Assembly (NCBI GenBank): GCA_016342345.1
Contig: JAEINO010000008.1
Span: 21,493-85,492, forward strand
Length of the DNA stretch: 64,000 bases
Direction of reading: 5' to 3'
From: Pseudodesulfovibrio sp.
Lineage (GTDB): Bacteria; Desulfobacterota; Desulfovibrionia; Desulfovibrionales; Desulfovibrionaceae
The notes below the pieces were generated by a model. That model ran no database searches. It was given only the letters and a program-made list of their open reading frames with translations, and was not told where the DNA came from. Made by a program: the position numbers and the translations under genes. Numbering within the stretch: position 1 is the stretch's first letter; every line of letters begins with the position of its first letter. Shown piece by piece: positions 1 to 8,993 of this stretch.

Positions 1-1
1 T

Positions 2-211
2 GCCTGTGCCTGCATGGATACATTGTGTTCGTTTGATCAGGTGGATCAGCTTGTCGCAAACGTGGACAGGGAACTGTTCGAAGAGGCGAAGAGACGGTTA
101 TGGCACAGGGGGGATTTTATGGCTTCCCAAAGGGTCGCTGCTGTGGTCGAAGGGCTTGCGACAGAGTGTCCCTTTGAACAAATCAAAGAGGCTGTGGAGG
201 CGATTCGATGA
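2..211 (+). CDS. C-terminal end of an unidentified protein (truncated by window edge)
   Basis: The frame is open from the first base, so only about 69 C-terminal residues are visible and the real start lies outside the window. The sequence is mostly charged and probably helical, with no motif I recognise. Its stop overlaps the start of the next gene as ATGA, which points to translational coupling in the same plus-strand operon. Given the downstream genes it is probably part of the surface-glycan locus, but the function is unknown. Confidence 0.55.
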   Translation, partial: ACACMDTLCSFDQVDQLVANVDRELFEEAKRRLWHRGDFMASQRVAAVVEGLATECPFEQIKEAVEAIR

Positions 212-819
212 CGTTTGACCCTCGAAGACTGCCTCCTCATGGGCATGAGTCCTTTGGTCGTGCGGTGGCGTTGTTGCGCGAAAGTGGAGCGGATATGAGG
301 TCTCTTGTTTTTCTGACCTCTGTTCAGAGTGCACATCATTATACGGAATTGGAAAATGGGCGTCTAGTCACTTGCCGGAGCGATACGGCCTTGTTCGTTG
401 CTGAACAGGGTGGGGCATGCCTTGTTCCAAAGGACTATGGCTACGGCTTTTGGGGTGGGGGAGGCAAGATTAATTCCGTAAACAGCAGACTTTTCAAGGG
501 AAAGTTCAACCTGTATAATTATCAGAAGCCAATGAGCGACTGCTTGCAGGATTTTCTCGAACAGGATTCACGGCTTGGTTTTTTTGATGGGGAACCGCTG
601 TATGTGGGAAGCGACTACAATCTTTCCCATTACGCAGGGAGTGCGTATCTGTATCCCATTGATGTATTGGCAGCAATTGTGGACGCTGAAAAACCGGAGC
701 GCATTTTCTGTGTGGATGAGGCCGGTGAAAGCCTGGAGCATTATATCCTGTGTCATCTCGCTGCGGATCGACAGATTGAGTACGATCTCATATCTGGGGA
801 GGTCTCATGTGTGGGATAG
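208..819 (+). CDS. Hypothetical protein in glycan operon
   Basis: A 203-residue soluble protein with no signal peptide or membrane segment. It contains a glycine-rich stretch (FWGGGGK, near residue 91) and many aromatic residues, but I do not recognise a family. The ATG overlaps the preceding stop (ATGA) and its end overlaps the asparagine synthase start by 13 bases, so the three genes are tightly packed. By position it may supply or modify a substrate for amidation of a sugar acid or peptide; that is inference only. Confidence 0.7.
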   Translation: MTFDPRRLPPHGHESFGRAVALLRESGADMRSLVFLTSVQSAHHYTELENGRLVTCRSDTALFVAEQGGACLVPKDYGYGFWGGGGKINSVNSRLFKGKFNLYNYQKPMSDCLQDFLEQDSRLGFFDGEPLYVGSDYNLSHYAGSAYLYPIDVLAAIVDAEKPERIFCVDEAGESLEHYILCHLAADRQIEYDLISGEVSCVG

Positions 820-2648
820 CAGGCGTATTGCGCCTTGACGGAGGTCCTTCCAATCCTGAAGCTGTACATGCCATGCTTCATGTCATGCGGCATCGGGGCC
901 CGGATGATCGGGATGTGCGATCTTTTGGTCCTTTGACTCTTGGTCATTTGCGTCTGTCCATTATCGCGCCGTCCCCGGCCGGGCGGCAACCCATGTCCTG
1001 TGATGGTCAGCGGGCCTGGGTTTCATATAATGGCGAACTCTACAATTATCTTGAATTACGTGAAGAAATGCGTGCCAGAGGTGTCCGTTTTGCTACGGAA
1101 ACCGATACGGAAGTTTTTCTGGCAGCCTGCCTTGAATCTGGAACGGAGGCATTTGTCCGCTTCAACGGCATGTGGGCAGCCGCGATCTGGGAGCCTCATT
1201 CCCGACACCTGCTCCTTTGCAGGGACCGTTTGGGCATCAAGCCGCTCTACTATTATCAGGACGGGAAGCATTTGGTTTTTGCCTCCGAGGTAAAGGGTGT
1301 TCTGGCATGGATGCGTCACACGGGCATGGTGCCGACCCTTTCTGTGGAGTCTGCCAGAACGTATCTCGGAAGCGGCCTTGTTGATGGTTTGGACGAGACC
1401 TTTTTTGAGGGAATTCGGCGTTTTCCGGCTGGAAATGTGTTGCATGTCCGGGATGGTCGCGTGGGAGAATTCGAGTGCTGGTGGGATGTCGAGAAACGCG
1501 CAACAATCTTGAGGCAGGAGCGAATCGATTGTACGCCTGACAGCCTGGCCGAAGAACTGCATTTTCTGCTCGCCGATGCCATGCGACTGCACTCCAGGGC
1601 CGATGTGCCTGTGGGTGTCTGTCTTTCGGGTGGGTTGGATTCCAGTGCAGTGGCTGCTCATGCGGCACCATGCATCTCCGGGCTTGAAACGTTTACGTCA
1701 GCTTTTCCAGAGGGAGAAGAGTGGAATGAAACGTCACATGCGGCGGTTGTGAATGAGCGGTTCGGACTGCAAGGGCATACGTGTATGGTGGACGGTTCCA
1801 CTCTGTTCGAAACTCTGCCGAAAATTTTGTGGCACCTTGATGAACCCTCGCTGGCTTTGGGCGTCTTTCCTCAATGGCATGTCATGGAGCTTGCTTCAAA
1901 CAATGTCACTGTGGTCATGGATGGGCAGGGAGGCGATGAGCTTTTTGCCGGGTATGATCCGTATGTGGCGGTGCTTCTGTATTCCAAACTCATGTCCGGA
2001 GACATACTTGGCTACAGAGAGACATTGCGTGGTTTTCATAGAAATTATGGGCCGCATCGAGCCATGGCATTGGGGCGTGAAGTCAAGGATCTCTATTTGG
2101 CCAGAGCCTGGGAGTCAGCTCCGGAAAATGCAACGGAATTGCTCAATGCCCGTTTGCATCAGGAGCTGAAAAGGACACGATTGCCAGCCCTGCTGCGCTA
2201 TGAGGACCGGCTTTCCATGGCCTTCTCCATTGAATCCCGTGTTCCTCTTCTCGATTACCGTCTTGTGGAATTTGCCCTTTCCCTTCCCGAATCCCTCAAG
2301 ATGGGGCCCGGGTGGAGCAAGTATGCCTTGCGGCTTGCATTGGATGGACATTTGCCGGATTCCATTGTCTGGCGCAAGGATAAAAAAGGATTTCCAACGC
2401 CTCTTGTCGAGTGGATGAAAGGTTCCATGGGACCGCGTGTCAGGGAGTTGATCCAGAGCAGTGAGTTGCTCGACTCGATTGCTCCTGATCTTGTCAAAAC
2501 CACGCTTGCCGAATGGGATGGAGCCAGTGGTAACGAGTGGCGACTTTGGCGGCTCCTGAGCCTTGAAGTATGGCATGCAAGCTATTTGTCTCGCCTTGAT
2601 CGTGAATTGATTTCCGTTCAAGTCGTCAATAATGGAGAAGATACATGA
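807..2648 (+). CDS. asnB: Asparagine synthase (glutamine-hydrolysing) family
   Basis: 613 residues, the usual length for AsnB. It starts MCGIAG, so after Met removal Cys2 is the N-terminal nucleophile of a class II glutamine amidotransferase domain (about residues 2-200). The synthetase half has the ATP pyrophosphatase P-loop LSGGLDSS near residue 273. AsnB-type enzymes move ammonia from glutamine to an acyl-adenylate. In polysaccharide and flagellar-glycan loci, paralogues amidate sugar acids or other carboxylates rather than aspartate, and the setting between glycan genes favours that. The gene overlaps both neighbours (13 bases upstream, ATGA downstream). Confidence 0.92.
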   Translation: MCGIAGVLRLDGGPSNPEAVHAMLHVMRHRGPDDRDVRSFGPLTLGHLRLSIIAPSPAGRQPMSCDGQRAWVSYNGELYNYLELREEMRARGVRFATETDTEVFLAACLESGTEAFVRFNGMWAAAIWEPHSRHLLLCRDRLGIKPLYYYQDGKHLVFASEVKGVLAWMRHTGMVPTLSVESARTYLGSGLVDGLDETFFEGIRRFPAGNVLHVRDGRVGEFECWWDVEKRATILRQERIDCTPDSLAEELHFLLADAMRLHSRADVPVGVCLSGGLDSSAVAAHAAPCISGLETFTSAFPEGEEWNETSHAAVVNERFGLQGHTCMVDGSTLFETLPKILWHLDEPSLALGVFPQWHVMELASNNVTVVMDGQGGDELFAGYDPYVAVLLYSKLMSGDILGYRETLRGFHRNYGPHRAMALGREVKDLYLARAWESAPENATELLNARLHQELKRTRLPALLRYEDRLSMAFSIESRVPLLDYRLVEFALSLPESLKMGPGWSKYALRLALDGHLPDSIVWRKDKKGFPTPLVEWMKGSMGPRVRELIQSSELLDSIAPDLVKTTLAEWDGASGNEWRLWRLLSLEVWHASYLSRLDRELISVQVVNNGEDT

Positions 2649-4399
2649 CCCAGCCAGTGGATGTAATCATAACTCTTGATTATGAGACTTTTGATACAGA
2701 TGATTTTCTCTTGCGTTCGGATCTGAATATCGACTGGGACAGGGATCTGATCGAATCCACGGAGAAATTGGCAACGTTTCTTGAAGGACATGGCGCAAAA
2801 CTGACAGTTCTTTGGGAGACGGTTGAGTATTTCTGGCTTGTGGACAACGGCAGGGATGAGGTCGCTGAACGCATTGCAGGGCAGCTTCAGGATCTCATGC
2901 GTCGAGGGCATGATGTTCAGCTGCACTTGCATCCCGCCTGGCAAGGTGTGCGCTTGCAAGAGGGGCAGTACGTTTGGCCCGACCCTAACCGGCGCATTCC
3001 GACCATGCCTGTCAGCGAATTTGCCTCGCTGCTTGAGCGTTCCATTGAGACCATGATTGCCCTTTTCAAACCCATTCGCCCGGATTACCGTGTGGTTGGA
3101 TTCCGGGGGCGCAGTTATGATGTGGAACCCTTTCAGACGATTGCCGACACACTGTCCGCACATGGCATCCTGGCGGACAGTTCCAAGCACGGAGAGGGAC
3201 CGGTCGCTGTACAGTTGCCCAATCTTGAGAAAGTGGCCCCTGAAGGCATGGCTGATTTTCTGGAGTATCCAATTTATATGATTGATGGTCGTCGATGGGA
3301 TTACAGCGGTGCGCTTCGCAATGTTGAAACGCCCCTTCACACCCTTGACTGGAGTGATCCGTCTGCAAAGACTTTGGTCATGACCGGGCATTGCAAGCAA
3401 CTCATTCACTATGATCTTTTTGAAAACTGTCTGAAAGGCCTCCGCGAAAAGTTGGGAAATCGGCTTTGTTACAAGGGATGGCAGGAAACAATAGAGAGGG
3501 ATCGAGTCGAGATGCGACTGGATTCGCGCTTGCGGGGAAAATACGGGAAACGTTATTTTGAATCAAAGTGGAAAATCTCCGAGGACCCTTTTGGTTCAAT
3601 GGCGTTGAATGATCCCTATTATCGGACGTTACTTGAAATGGTCCCGTCGGGATGCAATTCCCTGCTTGACATGGGGTGCGCCGAAGGTTCGTTGACATCG
3701 GCAATTTCCGAGCGATGTGGTGCCATCCGAACGATGGGTATTGATATTGCGCCCACGGCAGTAGCTCGTGCAGCCGAACGTTTCCCGAGGCTTGGGTTCA
3801 AAGTGTCGTCAATGCTGACTTTCCAGCATGGAGACAGGTTTGAGCTTGTCACTGCCAGCCAGAATTTTTTGTATTTTACCGCTCATGAGCGGGCAGTGCT
3901 CTTTGACCACGTTGAATCCATGCTTGCACCGACCGGGCATTTCCTTTTGGCGTGGTGGACGGATAGCAATTATGGCAACGAGGAAAATCTGATTGAAACA
4001 GAGTGCTCTGATCGCTTTAAGGTCGTGGAGGCAAGGAACTACTCAAGCGACAGTGAAAGTAACGAGATAAAGGGAAATCACAGGTTGCTTCTTGTCACGC
4101 GTCGTATTGATCTTGATGAAGAGGCTATGCTGAATCGAATTTTCTGGGAGGATAAAAGGGTTGTTTGTGTTTCAAGGCGAAATGCTGATTTTCAATCCCG
4201 TTTTGCTTTGAAGAGTCGTGAATGGCATACCGAGAAGAGCAGCGAATGTGATGTCCTCATCTGTGATGTTCCGTCTCCTTCCCTTTTGGAGACATTGCGG
4301 TCCCATGGCTCTTTGGTACTTCTCGGGGCCGATCTTCCGGCAGGGTTCCTTCTTGTGGAGAGTCAGGGCCAGATCAAGTTGGCAGCAAAAATGGAGTGA
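2645..4399 (+). CDS. Polysaccharide deacetylase-like / SAM methyltransferase fusion
   Basis: 584 residues in two parts. Residues 1-270 resemble a polysaccharide deacetylase (NodB-like barrel): an acidic DYE start motif near residue 13, a GHDVQLHLHP metal-ligand motif near residue 95, and GFRGRS near 155. From about residue 335 there is a class I SAM-dependent methyltransferase with motif I LLDMGCAEGS and a DIAP acidic loop. The C-terminal 100 residues are unassigned. It probably removes an acetyl group from, and methylates, a sugar in the same pathway. The start overlaps the asnB stop as ATGA. The domain pairing is unusual. Confidence 0.75.
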   Translation: MTQPVDVIITLDYETFDTDDFLLRSDLNIDWDRDLIESTEKLATFLEGHGAKLTVLWETVEYFWLVDNGRDEVAERIAGQLQDLMRRGHDVQLHLHPAWQGVRLQEGQYVWPDPNRRIPTMPVSEFASLLERSIETMIALFKPIRPDYRVVGFRGRSYDVEPFQTIADTLSAHGILADSSKHGEGPVAVQLPNLEKVAPEGMADFLEYPIYMIDGRRWDYSGALRNVETPLHTLDWSDPSAKTLVMTGHCKQLIHYDLFENCLKGLREKLGNRLCYKGWQETIERDRVEMRLDSRLRGKYGKRYFESKWKISEDPFGSMALNDPYYRTLLEMVPSGCNSLLDMGCAEGSLTSAISERCGAIRTMGIDIAPTAVARAAERFPRLGFKVSSMLTFQHGDRFELVTASQNFLYFTAHERAVLFDHVESMLAPTGHFLLAWWTDSNYGNEENLIETECSDRFKVVEARNYSSDSESNEIKGNHRLLLVTRRIDLDEEAMLNRIFWEDKRVVCVSRRNADFQSRFALKSREWHTEKSSECDVLICDVPSPSLLETLRSHGSLVLLGADLPAGFLLVESQGQIKLAAKME

Positions 4400-4404
4400 C
4401 GCAT

Positions 4405-5097
4405 ATGCGGGTTCTTGGAGTGATACAGTGCAGGATGTCTTCGTCCAGACTGCCAGGAAAGGCTCTTGCCGAACTTGGAGGCCGAACCGTTTTGGAGTGG
4501 GTTATTGCCCGGTCCTGTTTGGCCGGGGGCCTGGACAAGGTTGTGCTAGCAACATCCACAGATGCATCGGATGACTCTGTGGCAGAGTTGGGGAGCAGGC
4601 TCGGTATTGCTGTCGTGCGTGGGGATCTGGATGATGTGTTGTCCCGGTACATGCTTGCACTTTCCCTGTACCCGGCTGAAGCTGTTGTTCGCATCACCGC
4701 AGACAACCCTCTAACCGATTTTGTCTCCATTGATCAGGTGTGCCGTCTCTTTTTTTCAGAGGAACTTGATTATGGCTATGCCGCGCGCATTCCCTATGGG
4801 GCCGGTGTTGACATCTTTCGGACCTCCATGCTTGAAAAGGTGGCGGTGGGTGCGACTTGTAAAAGACACCGGGAGCACATAAACACCTGGTTTCTGGATA
4901 ACCATCTCTCTTGTCGGATTGGGTCCGTATCACCACCCATGGGTCTGGATCGGCCAGATGTTCGCTTGACGCTGGATACCCGTGATGATCTGGAGAGATT
5001 GCGCATGATTTTTCGAGAACTGAGTCAGCCGGAAAGCTGTCCTCTTTCAGAGAGCATAGATGCATATGACCGTGTTGGCATCAACCGTCAGGACTGA
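4405..5097 (+). CDS. SpsF-like cytidylyltransferase family protein
   Basis: About 230 residues with the nucleotidyltransferase signature near the N-terminus (CRMSSSRLPGKAL, then LEWVI), typical of the acylneuraminate cytidylyltransferase/SpsF group. These enzymes activate sugars with CTP or are found in spore-coat and surface-polysaccharide loci. I chose ATG 4405 because TGGAG lies 8 bases upstream; the GTG at 4396 lies within that ribosome site. It ends the plus-strand operon and overlaps convergently with the 3' end of the minus-strand kinase gene. Confidence 0.82.
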   Translation: MRVLGVIQCRMSSSRLPGKALAELGGRTVLEWVIARSCLAGGLDKVVLATSTDASDDSVAELGSRLGIAVVRGDLDDVLSRYMLALSLYPAEAVVRITADNPLTDFVSIDQVCRLFFSEELDYGYAARIPYGAGVDIFRTSMLEKVAVGATCKRHREHINTWFLDNHLSCRIGSVSPPMGLDRPDVRLTLDTRDDLERLRMIFRELSQPESCPLSESIDAYDRVGINRQD

Positions 5098-5975
5098 CCC
5101 GCCCACTGTATGGCCGTGCTTGCAAAGCGTTTATATTTTTCAAGATCCCGCATGAAAGTTGTATTGCCGTCTTCCATTTCCTTGAAGATGAAGGCAATTT
5201 TTCTGATGAAATCGGCAGCCAGCAGCAAGTACCCGTGCTGTTTTTCCGAGGGAGTCAGGGGCATTGCCTGTTCATAATGGCTCATGAATTTTTCCGATAT
5301 CTGCTTATTCCCTTTGGATAGCCTGAATGCCGCAAACAGGGCATCTGCCACCAGTGGATTGTGGGAAAAGCTCTCAAAATCGATAAGATATGATTTTCCG
5401 TCCAGTCCGAAAAGGACATTGCCGGGGTGCAAGTCGTTGTGGACCAGGATGGACCTGGTCAATATTTTGGCTTCGTCGGCCTGTTCAAGTGTGGGAGTGT
5501 ATTTGGAGAGGTCGTTTTTAATCAGAATTTTGAGAAGTGTCTTTTTTTCAACGTGAAGGGGAGCACGAATTCCCTGCCCGGGTATGGTCGACAAGATCTG
5601 GTGCATTTTTGCAACGACGTTGGCCCCTTGTTCAACGAAATCTGCCGGAGGCTTTGCAAGGGGAGGTATGTATTCGCAGATTGAGTAGAAATATTTATCC
5701 TTGCGAAGCAAAGTGCTTCCCTCGCGGGTATGCAGGAGGGAGGGTGTGATTCCGGCCATGGAGCAGGCTTTCAACATCGAATCAAGCACATGCGCCCGTT
5801 CAGGCGAGAGCCTCCAAAATTTCTTGAGTACCAGATTCGCTGAGCCGGTTTTTATGCGACACAGGTCCCAGCTTGAGGCAAGGGGGGCAACTGCGGCATC
5901 CTTGGAGATGTCGAAGGAACTCAGGATATCCTGTAGAATATCCGTTTTGGGAGCAGGTATTACAGGTCTTCCCAT
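5088..5975 (-). CDS. Aminoglycoside phosphotransferase-like kinase
   Basis: 295 residues. The kinase catalytic loop LVHNDLHPGNVLF and the following metal-binding LIDFE place it in the APH/choline kinase superfamily. A likely role is phosphorylation of a sugar, amino-sugar or choline-like head group in the glycan pathway, but no substrate can be read from the sequence. I chose ATG 5975, which overlaps the end of the neuB-like gene by 16 bases; an upstream in-frame start at 6035 would overlap much further. Last gene of the minus operon running from 8781. Confidence 0.78.
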   Translation of the reverse strand: MGRPVIPAPKTDILQDILSSFDISKDAAVAPLASSWDLCRIKTGSANLVLKKFWRLSPERAHVLDSMLKACSMAGITPSLLHTREGSTLLRKDKYFYSICEYIPPLAKPPADFVEQGANVVAKMHQILSTIPGQGIRAPLHVEKKTLLKILIKNDLSKYTPTLEQADEAKILTRSILVHNDLHPGNVLFGLDGKSYLIDFESFSHNPLVADALFAAFRLSKGNKQISEKFMSHYEQAMPLTPSEKQHGYLLLAADFIRKIAFIFKEMEDGNTTFMRDLEKYKRFASTAIQWAGQS

Positions 5976-7000
5976 CGGATGAAAGCCTTTTCGGGAACAG
6001 CCCGTTTCAGGGGACGACCTTGGACCTCGTCCCAATGTTCCACACCAATTCCCATGCGGGGCTTGCCGAATGTCACGTTGTCCTGATTGATGATGTCATC
6101 AGGTTTTAGGTCTCTTTTTGCAACGAGGGCAACTCTATGCGGGCTGCAGGGCCGAAGGCCCTTGCTCATTGCCTTTTGGGGCTCTCCCATGGCCGCGTAA
6201 ACCTGGTGCATTGTGCGGATGACCTCGGCCAGATCGTCAATGGTCACTGACCATATGTGTTCACATGCTTCCATGAAGCGATCCCGAGAGATTGGTTTTT
6301 CGATAACGTTGGCTCCGGCAGCGACGGAAGCGTACACCATTTCGTATCCGTCATAATGGTCGGAAAGCCCGACAGGGATGTTGAACAGATCACTGTACCG
6401 TTGCATGACACGGAGATTGTGCTGGGAAGCTTTGCCGGGATGACCATCGGGCTGATGGTTGACGATCAACCGTTCACATCCCGCATCCAGTGCGGTTTTG
6501 ATCGCCATTTCAACTTCATACTGCCAGGCCCCTCCTGTATCAAGAAAAAGGGCAAGGTCGGTTTGTGCGGCGTAACGGATGAGCGGGTAGTGGACAATGT
6601 CAGGCGAGGCTATCTTTATTGCTTCTGCGCCGATATTGACCAGGAAATCCACACGTCCTCTGTCATGGGCCGTGGCCATGAAGGGAACATCTAGTTCATC
6701 GGCCAGTTTTTTGATTTCGTGATGCTGCTCCAAGGTGAATTGGTACCGGCGCATGTGTTCAATCAGCGGGACCGAGTATTGCTTGTCCCTGATGCTGAAG
6801 GTCTTGACTGCGGACGGGTCAAAGACTTCAGTTTCATAAAAGAGTTCCGATTTGATGCAATCGGCACCGGCTTCGACAGCTTTTCTTGCCAGCATGAGTG
6901 CAATGTCCAGATCGCCTTCATGACAGGTGCCGAGCTCGGCCACAAAGAAAGGCGCTTGCCCTTCTCCAATGAGTTTTTTCCCAATTTTTACGTTTTTCAT
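5960..7000 (-). CDS. Divergent NeuB-family synthase with SAF domain
   Basis: 346 residues with the overall plan of N-acetylneuraminate/legionaminate/pseudaminate synthases: a TIM barrel (about 1-280) followed by an antifreeze-like SAF domain. Barrel motifs are recognisable but altered compared with the second copy at 10393: VAELGTCHEG instead of IAEIGRNHNA, IKSE instead of VKFQ, and LFLDTGG instead of ILSTGMS. The family condenses PEP with a six-carbon amino sugar to make a nonulosonic acid. The changed motifs suggest a different acceptor or an unusual product. The ATG shares one base with the preceding radical SAM stop (TAATG). Confidence 0.83.
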   Translation of the reverse strand: MKNVKIGKKLIGEGQAPFFVAELGTCHEGDLDIALMLARKAVEAGADCIKSELFYETEVFDPSAVKTFSIRDKQYSVPLIEHMRRYQFTLEQHHEIKKLADELDVPFMATAHDRGRVDFLVNIGAEAIKIASPDIVHYPLIRYAAQTDLALFLDTGGAWQYEVEMAIKTALDAGCERLIVNHQPDGHPGKASQHNLRVMQRYSDLFNIPVGLSDHYDGYEMVYASVAAGANVIEKPISRDRFMEACEHIWSVTIDDLAEVIRTMHQVYAAMGEPQKAMSKGLRPCSPHRVALVAKRDLKPDDIINQDNVTFGKPRMGIGVEHWDEVQGRPLKRAVPEKAFIRWEDL

Positions 7001-8052
7001 TATTTGTTCGTGGAGGTTGTGTCTTCGGGGTTGTTGTCAGTATATTTGATGATCGGAATTTTTCTGTCGCCAACTTTGAGCATGTCCCCGACATACTCCC
7101 CGCCATCCGGGCAAAGGGTGCAGCCGGTGTGTTCAAGTCTTCGACCTGTACGCATGTCGCGACGGAATGAACGGAATTTTTCAGAATTCCAGAGAGTCTT
7201 GAGTGAGGAGGATTGCACTGTGCCCATGTCGTGATGCAGATGATAGTCTCCGTGGCACGGGATTACGACACCGTCCCATGTGATAAACACTCGTTGAAAC
7301 GGGGATTGGCAAACATAGTTCGGATCATGTTTGATACGCGAGGGGTCTTCACGGTGCTGTTCGGCTATGACTGCGATCCGGTCCACATATGGAGCCCAGT
7401 AGTCGTAGTATTCGGGTGTATCGTCCACAACACTGGAAATGGTCTGGATGCGTACCAGTGGTTTGGATATCCTGCGTTCCTGCTTGATCTCGGCAAGTCG
7501 GCGGACTGTTTTTGTGATTTGATCGAAGGTGATGGGTTTGCGAATTCGTTCGTAATCATCATATAGGCCGTCAATGGAAAAGGAAATCCAGTCCAGTCCT
7601 GCATCGACAAGGTCCACGAGCATGGACTCCGTCAGGAGGCCTCCGTTCGTGAGGAAGGCTACATCCCGTATTCCTTTTGCTTTTGCGTAGCGAACCATTT
7701 CAATAAGCCGCGGGTTCATTGTTGGTTCTCCCCGCCAGCTGAGTTTGATGGAAAAAACATTGTGGGCTGCACACTCGTCAATGATTTTGCAATAAAGATC
7801 GAAGTCCATGATTCCCCTCAGGGAGCCATCATCCATTTGTGCCCGAGTGCACATTGGACATTGCAGTTGGCAACTGAGGGCGGCCTCGATGTCAACTGTC
7901 TGGGGAAAGTTCGGGATAATGTTCAGACGGGGAAACCAATGCCATTTGAATCGGTCCCAGAGCAGAGGGAAAAAATGTCCGCGTTTGAGGAAGTAGAGAA
8001 TGTTGTCCAGGCGTTTGTTGATCACGAAATAGTTGATATTAATTTTCATCAT
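7000..8052 (-). CDS. Radical SAM protein with SPASM-like C-terminus
   Basis: 350 residues. The N-terminal third has the radical SAM cluster motif CQLQCPMC (CX3CX2C), followed by the family GEPTMNP region. The C-terminal part has extra cysteines (VCQSPF, VIPCHGD and GCTLC) of the SPASM/twitch type, which bind a second iron-sulfur cluster. Such proteins in glycan loci often perform dehydrogenation, epimerisation or C-modification of sugars. It sits between neuA and the divergent neuB in one minus-strand operon, so a role in tailoring a nonulosonic acid is plausible. Confidence 0.85.
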   Translation of the reverse strand: MMKININYFVINKRLDNILYFLKRGHFFPLLWDRFKWHWFPRLNIIPNFPQTVDIEAALSCQLQCPMCTRAQMDDGSLRGIMDFDLYCKIIDECAAHNVFSIKLSWRGEPTMNPRLIEMVRYAKAKGIRDVAFLTNGGLLTESMLVDLVDAGLDWISFSIDGLYDDYERIRKPITFDQITKTVRRLAEIKQERRISKPLVRIQTISSVVDDTPEYYDYWAPYVDRIAVIAEQHREDPSRIKHDPNYVCQSPFQRVFITWDGVVIPCHGDYHLHHDMGTVQSSSLKTLWNSEKFRSFRRDMRTGRRLEHTGCTLCPDGGEYVGDMLKVGDRKIPIIKYTDNNPEDTTSTNK

Positions 8053-8073
8053 TTTTATTGAATCCCAAAAGAG

Positions 8074-8781
8074 CTATACACGTTTTTTTGTCACATCATG
8101 GTTGAGTGCGTCATAGGCTTCGGCAATGACGAGGTCTATCGGTTCATCAATGTCCACCGAGTGGATCTTAGACATCAGATATCCTTTTTGCGGGCTGCCA
8201 TGAAATGTTCGTGCCTTAAGAAAGGCTGGAATCGAAAAAGCATATGTGCTTCCGTTGTCGATGACCATTTTGGGGAGTTCCTGGCGGTTTTTTTGAGCCC
8301 AATCGGGCCAGACGAAGCGCAGGAATCCTTTTTCATCTTCGGTTTTTGCCATGTGAGGCGGGAAAGAGTACTCCGAAACCGCTACTGCAAAATCACACTT
8401 TCCCTGCAATACCAAATCGACGGTTCCAGCGATATCTTTAGCTTTTCTGAGAGGGGCGGCAGGGAAAAGGCAGCACAGGTAGTCCCATGTGCGCCCCGCC
8501 TTTTCTTCCTGAAACAAAAAATCCAGGCAAACGTCCGCAAGCCCTACCGTGTCTCCTGCCAAATTGTCAGGACGGCGTGTCGTCTGTGCGCCGAAGTTTT
8601 CAGCAATGGTTGCTATTTCAGAATCGTCCGTGGAGACCACGATTCGTTCGAACAGGTTGGTTTTGAAGGCTTCCTCAATGGTATTCGCGATAACCGGACG
8701 GCCTTTGAACGGGGCAATGTTTTTTCGTGGAAAACGTTTTGACCCGCCACGAGCGGGAATAAGCGCGATGACTTTGTGCAT
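8074..8781 (-). CDS. neuA: Acylneuraminate cytidylyltransferase (CMP-nonulosonate synthetase)
   Basis: 235 residues from ATG 8781. The N-terminal motif ALIPARGGSKRFPRKN is the hallmark of CMP-sialic/legionaminic/pseudaminic acid synthetases, which activate the sugar with CTP. The VSTDDSEIA and LAGDT motifs follow as in the family. The longer open frame to 8967 adds 62 residues without family resemblance, so I reject that start. First gene of the minus operon; divergent from the nucleotidyltransferase at 8994, with about 210 bases of AT-rich spacer that should hold both promoters. A second neuA lies at 19899-20585. Confidence 0.9.
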   Translation of the reverse strand: MHKVIALIPARGGSKRFPRKNIAPFKGRPVIANTIEEAFKTNLFERIVVSTDDSEIATIAENFGAQTTRRPDNLAGDTVGLADVCLDFLFQEEKAGRTWDYLCCLFPAAPLRKAKDIAGTVDLVLQGKCDFAVAVSEYSFPPHMAKTEDEKGFLRFVWPDWAQKNRQELPKMVIDNGSTYAFSIPAFLKARTFHGSPQKGYLMSKIHSVDIDEPIDLVIAEAYDALNHDVTKKRV

Positions 8782-8993
8782 TCCAAATCTTCTATTGTGC
8801 CTGTGTGTTTGATATTTGACAGAAATCAACAAATTTATGCATACATCAGGCCAAAACTCATGGCAAGAACTCCGTATTTCTCTTGCTATCGGGCCTTTTT
8901 TTTTGAATTTTGGAATGAAATTTGCTTCAATCCATGTCCGGGAAGAAATGGTTTTGCGGCGTTTCAACGGTTGAACCGATCAGGAAGGTCCGT
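8782..8993. promoter_or_regulatory. Divergent promoter region between two glycan operons
   Basis: A 212-base AT-rich spacer between the starts of neuA (minus) and a nucleotidyltransferase gene (plus). It must carry the promoters of both operons unless transcription enters from outside. I could not assign clear -35/-10 boxes. AGGAAGGT at 8982-8989 is the ribosome site of the plus gene. Confidence 0.4.

Noticed and set aside
8782..8967. Longer start for neuA at 8967
   Set aside because: The added 62 residues match no NeuA protein and would cover the divergent promoter region.
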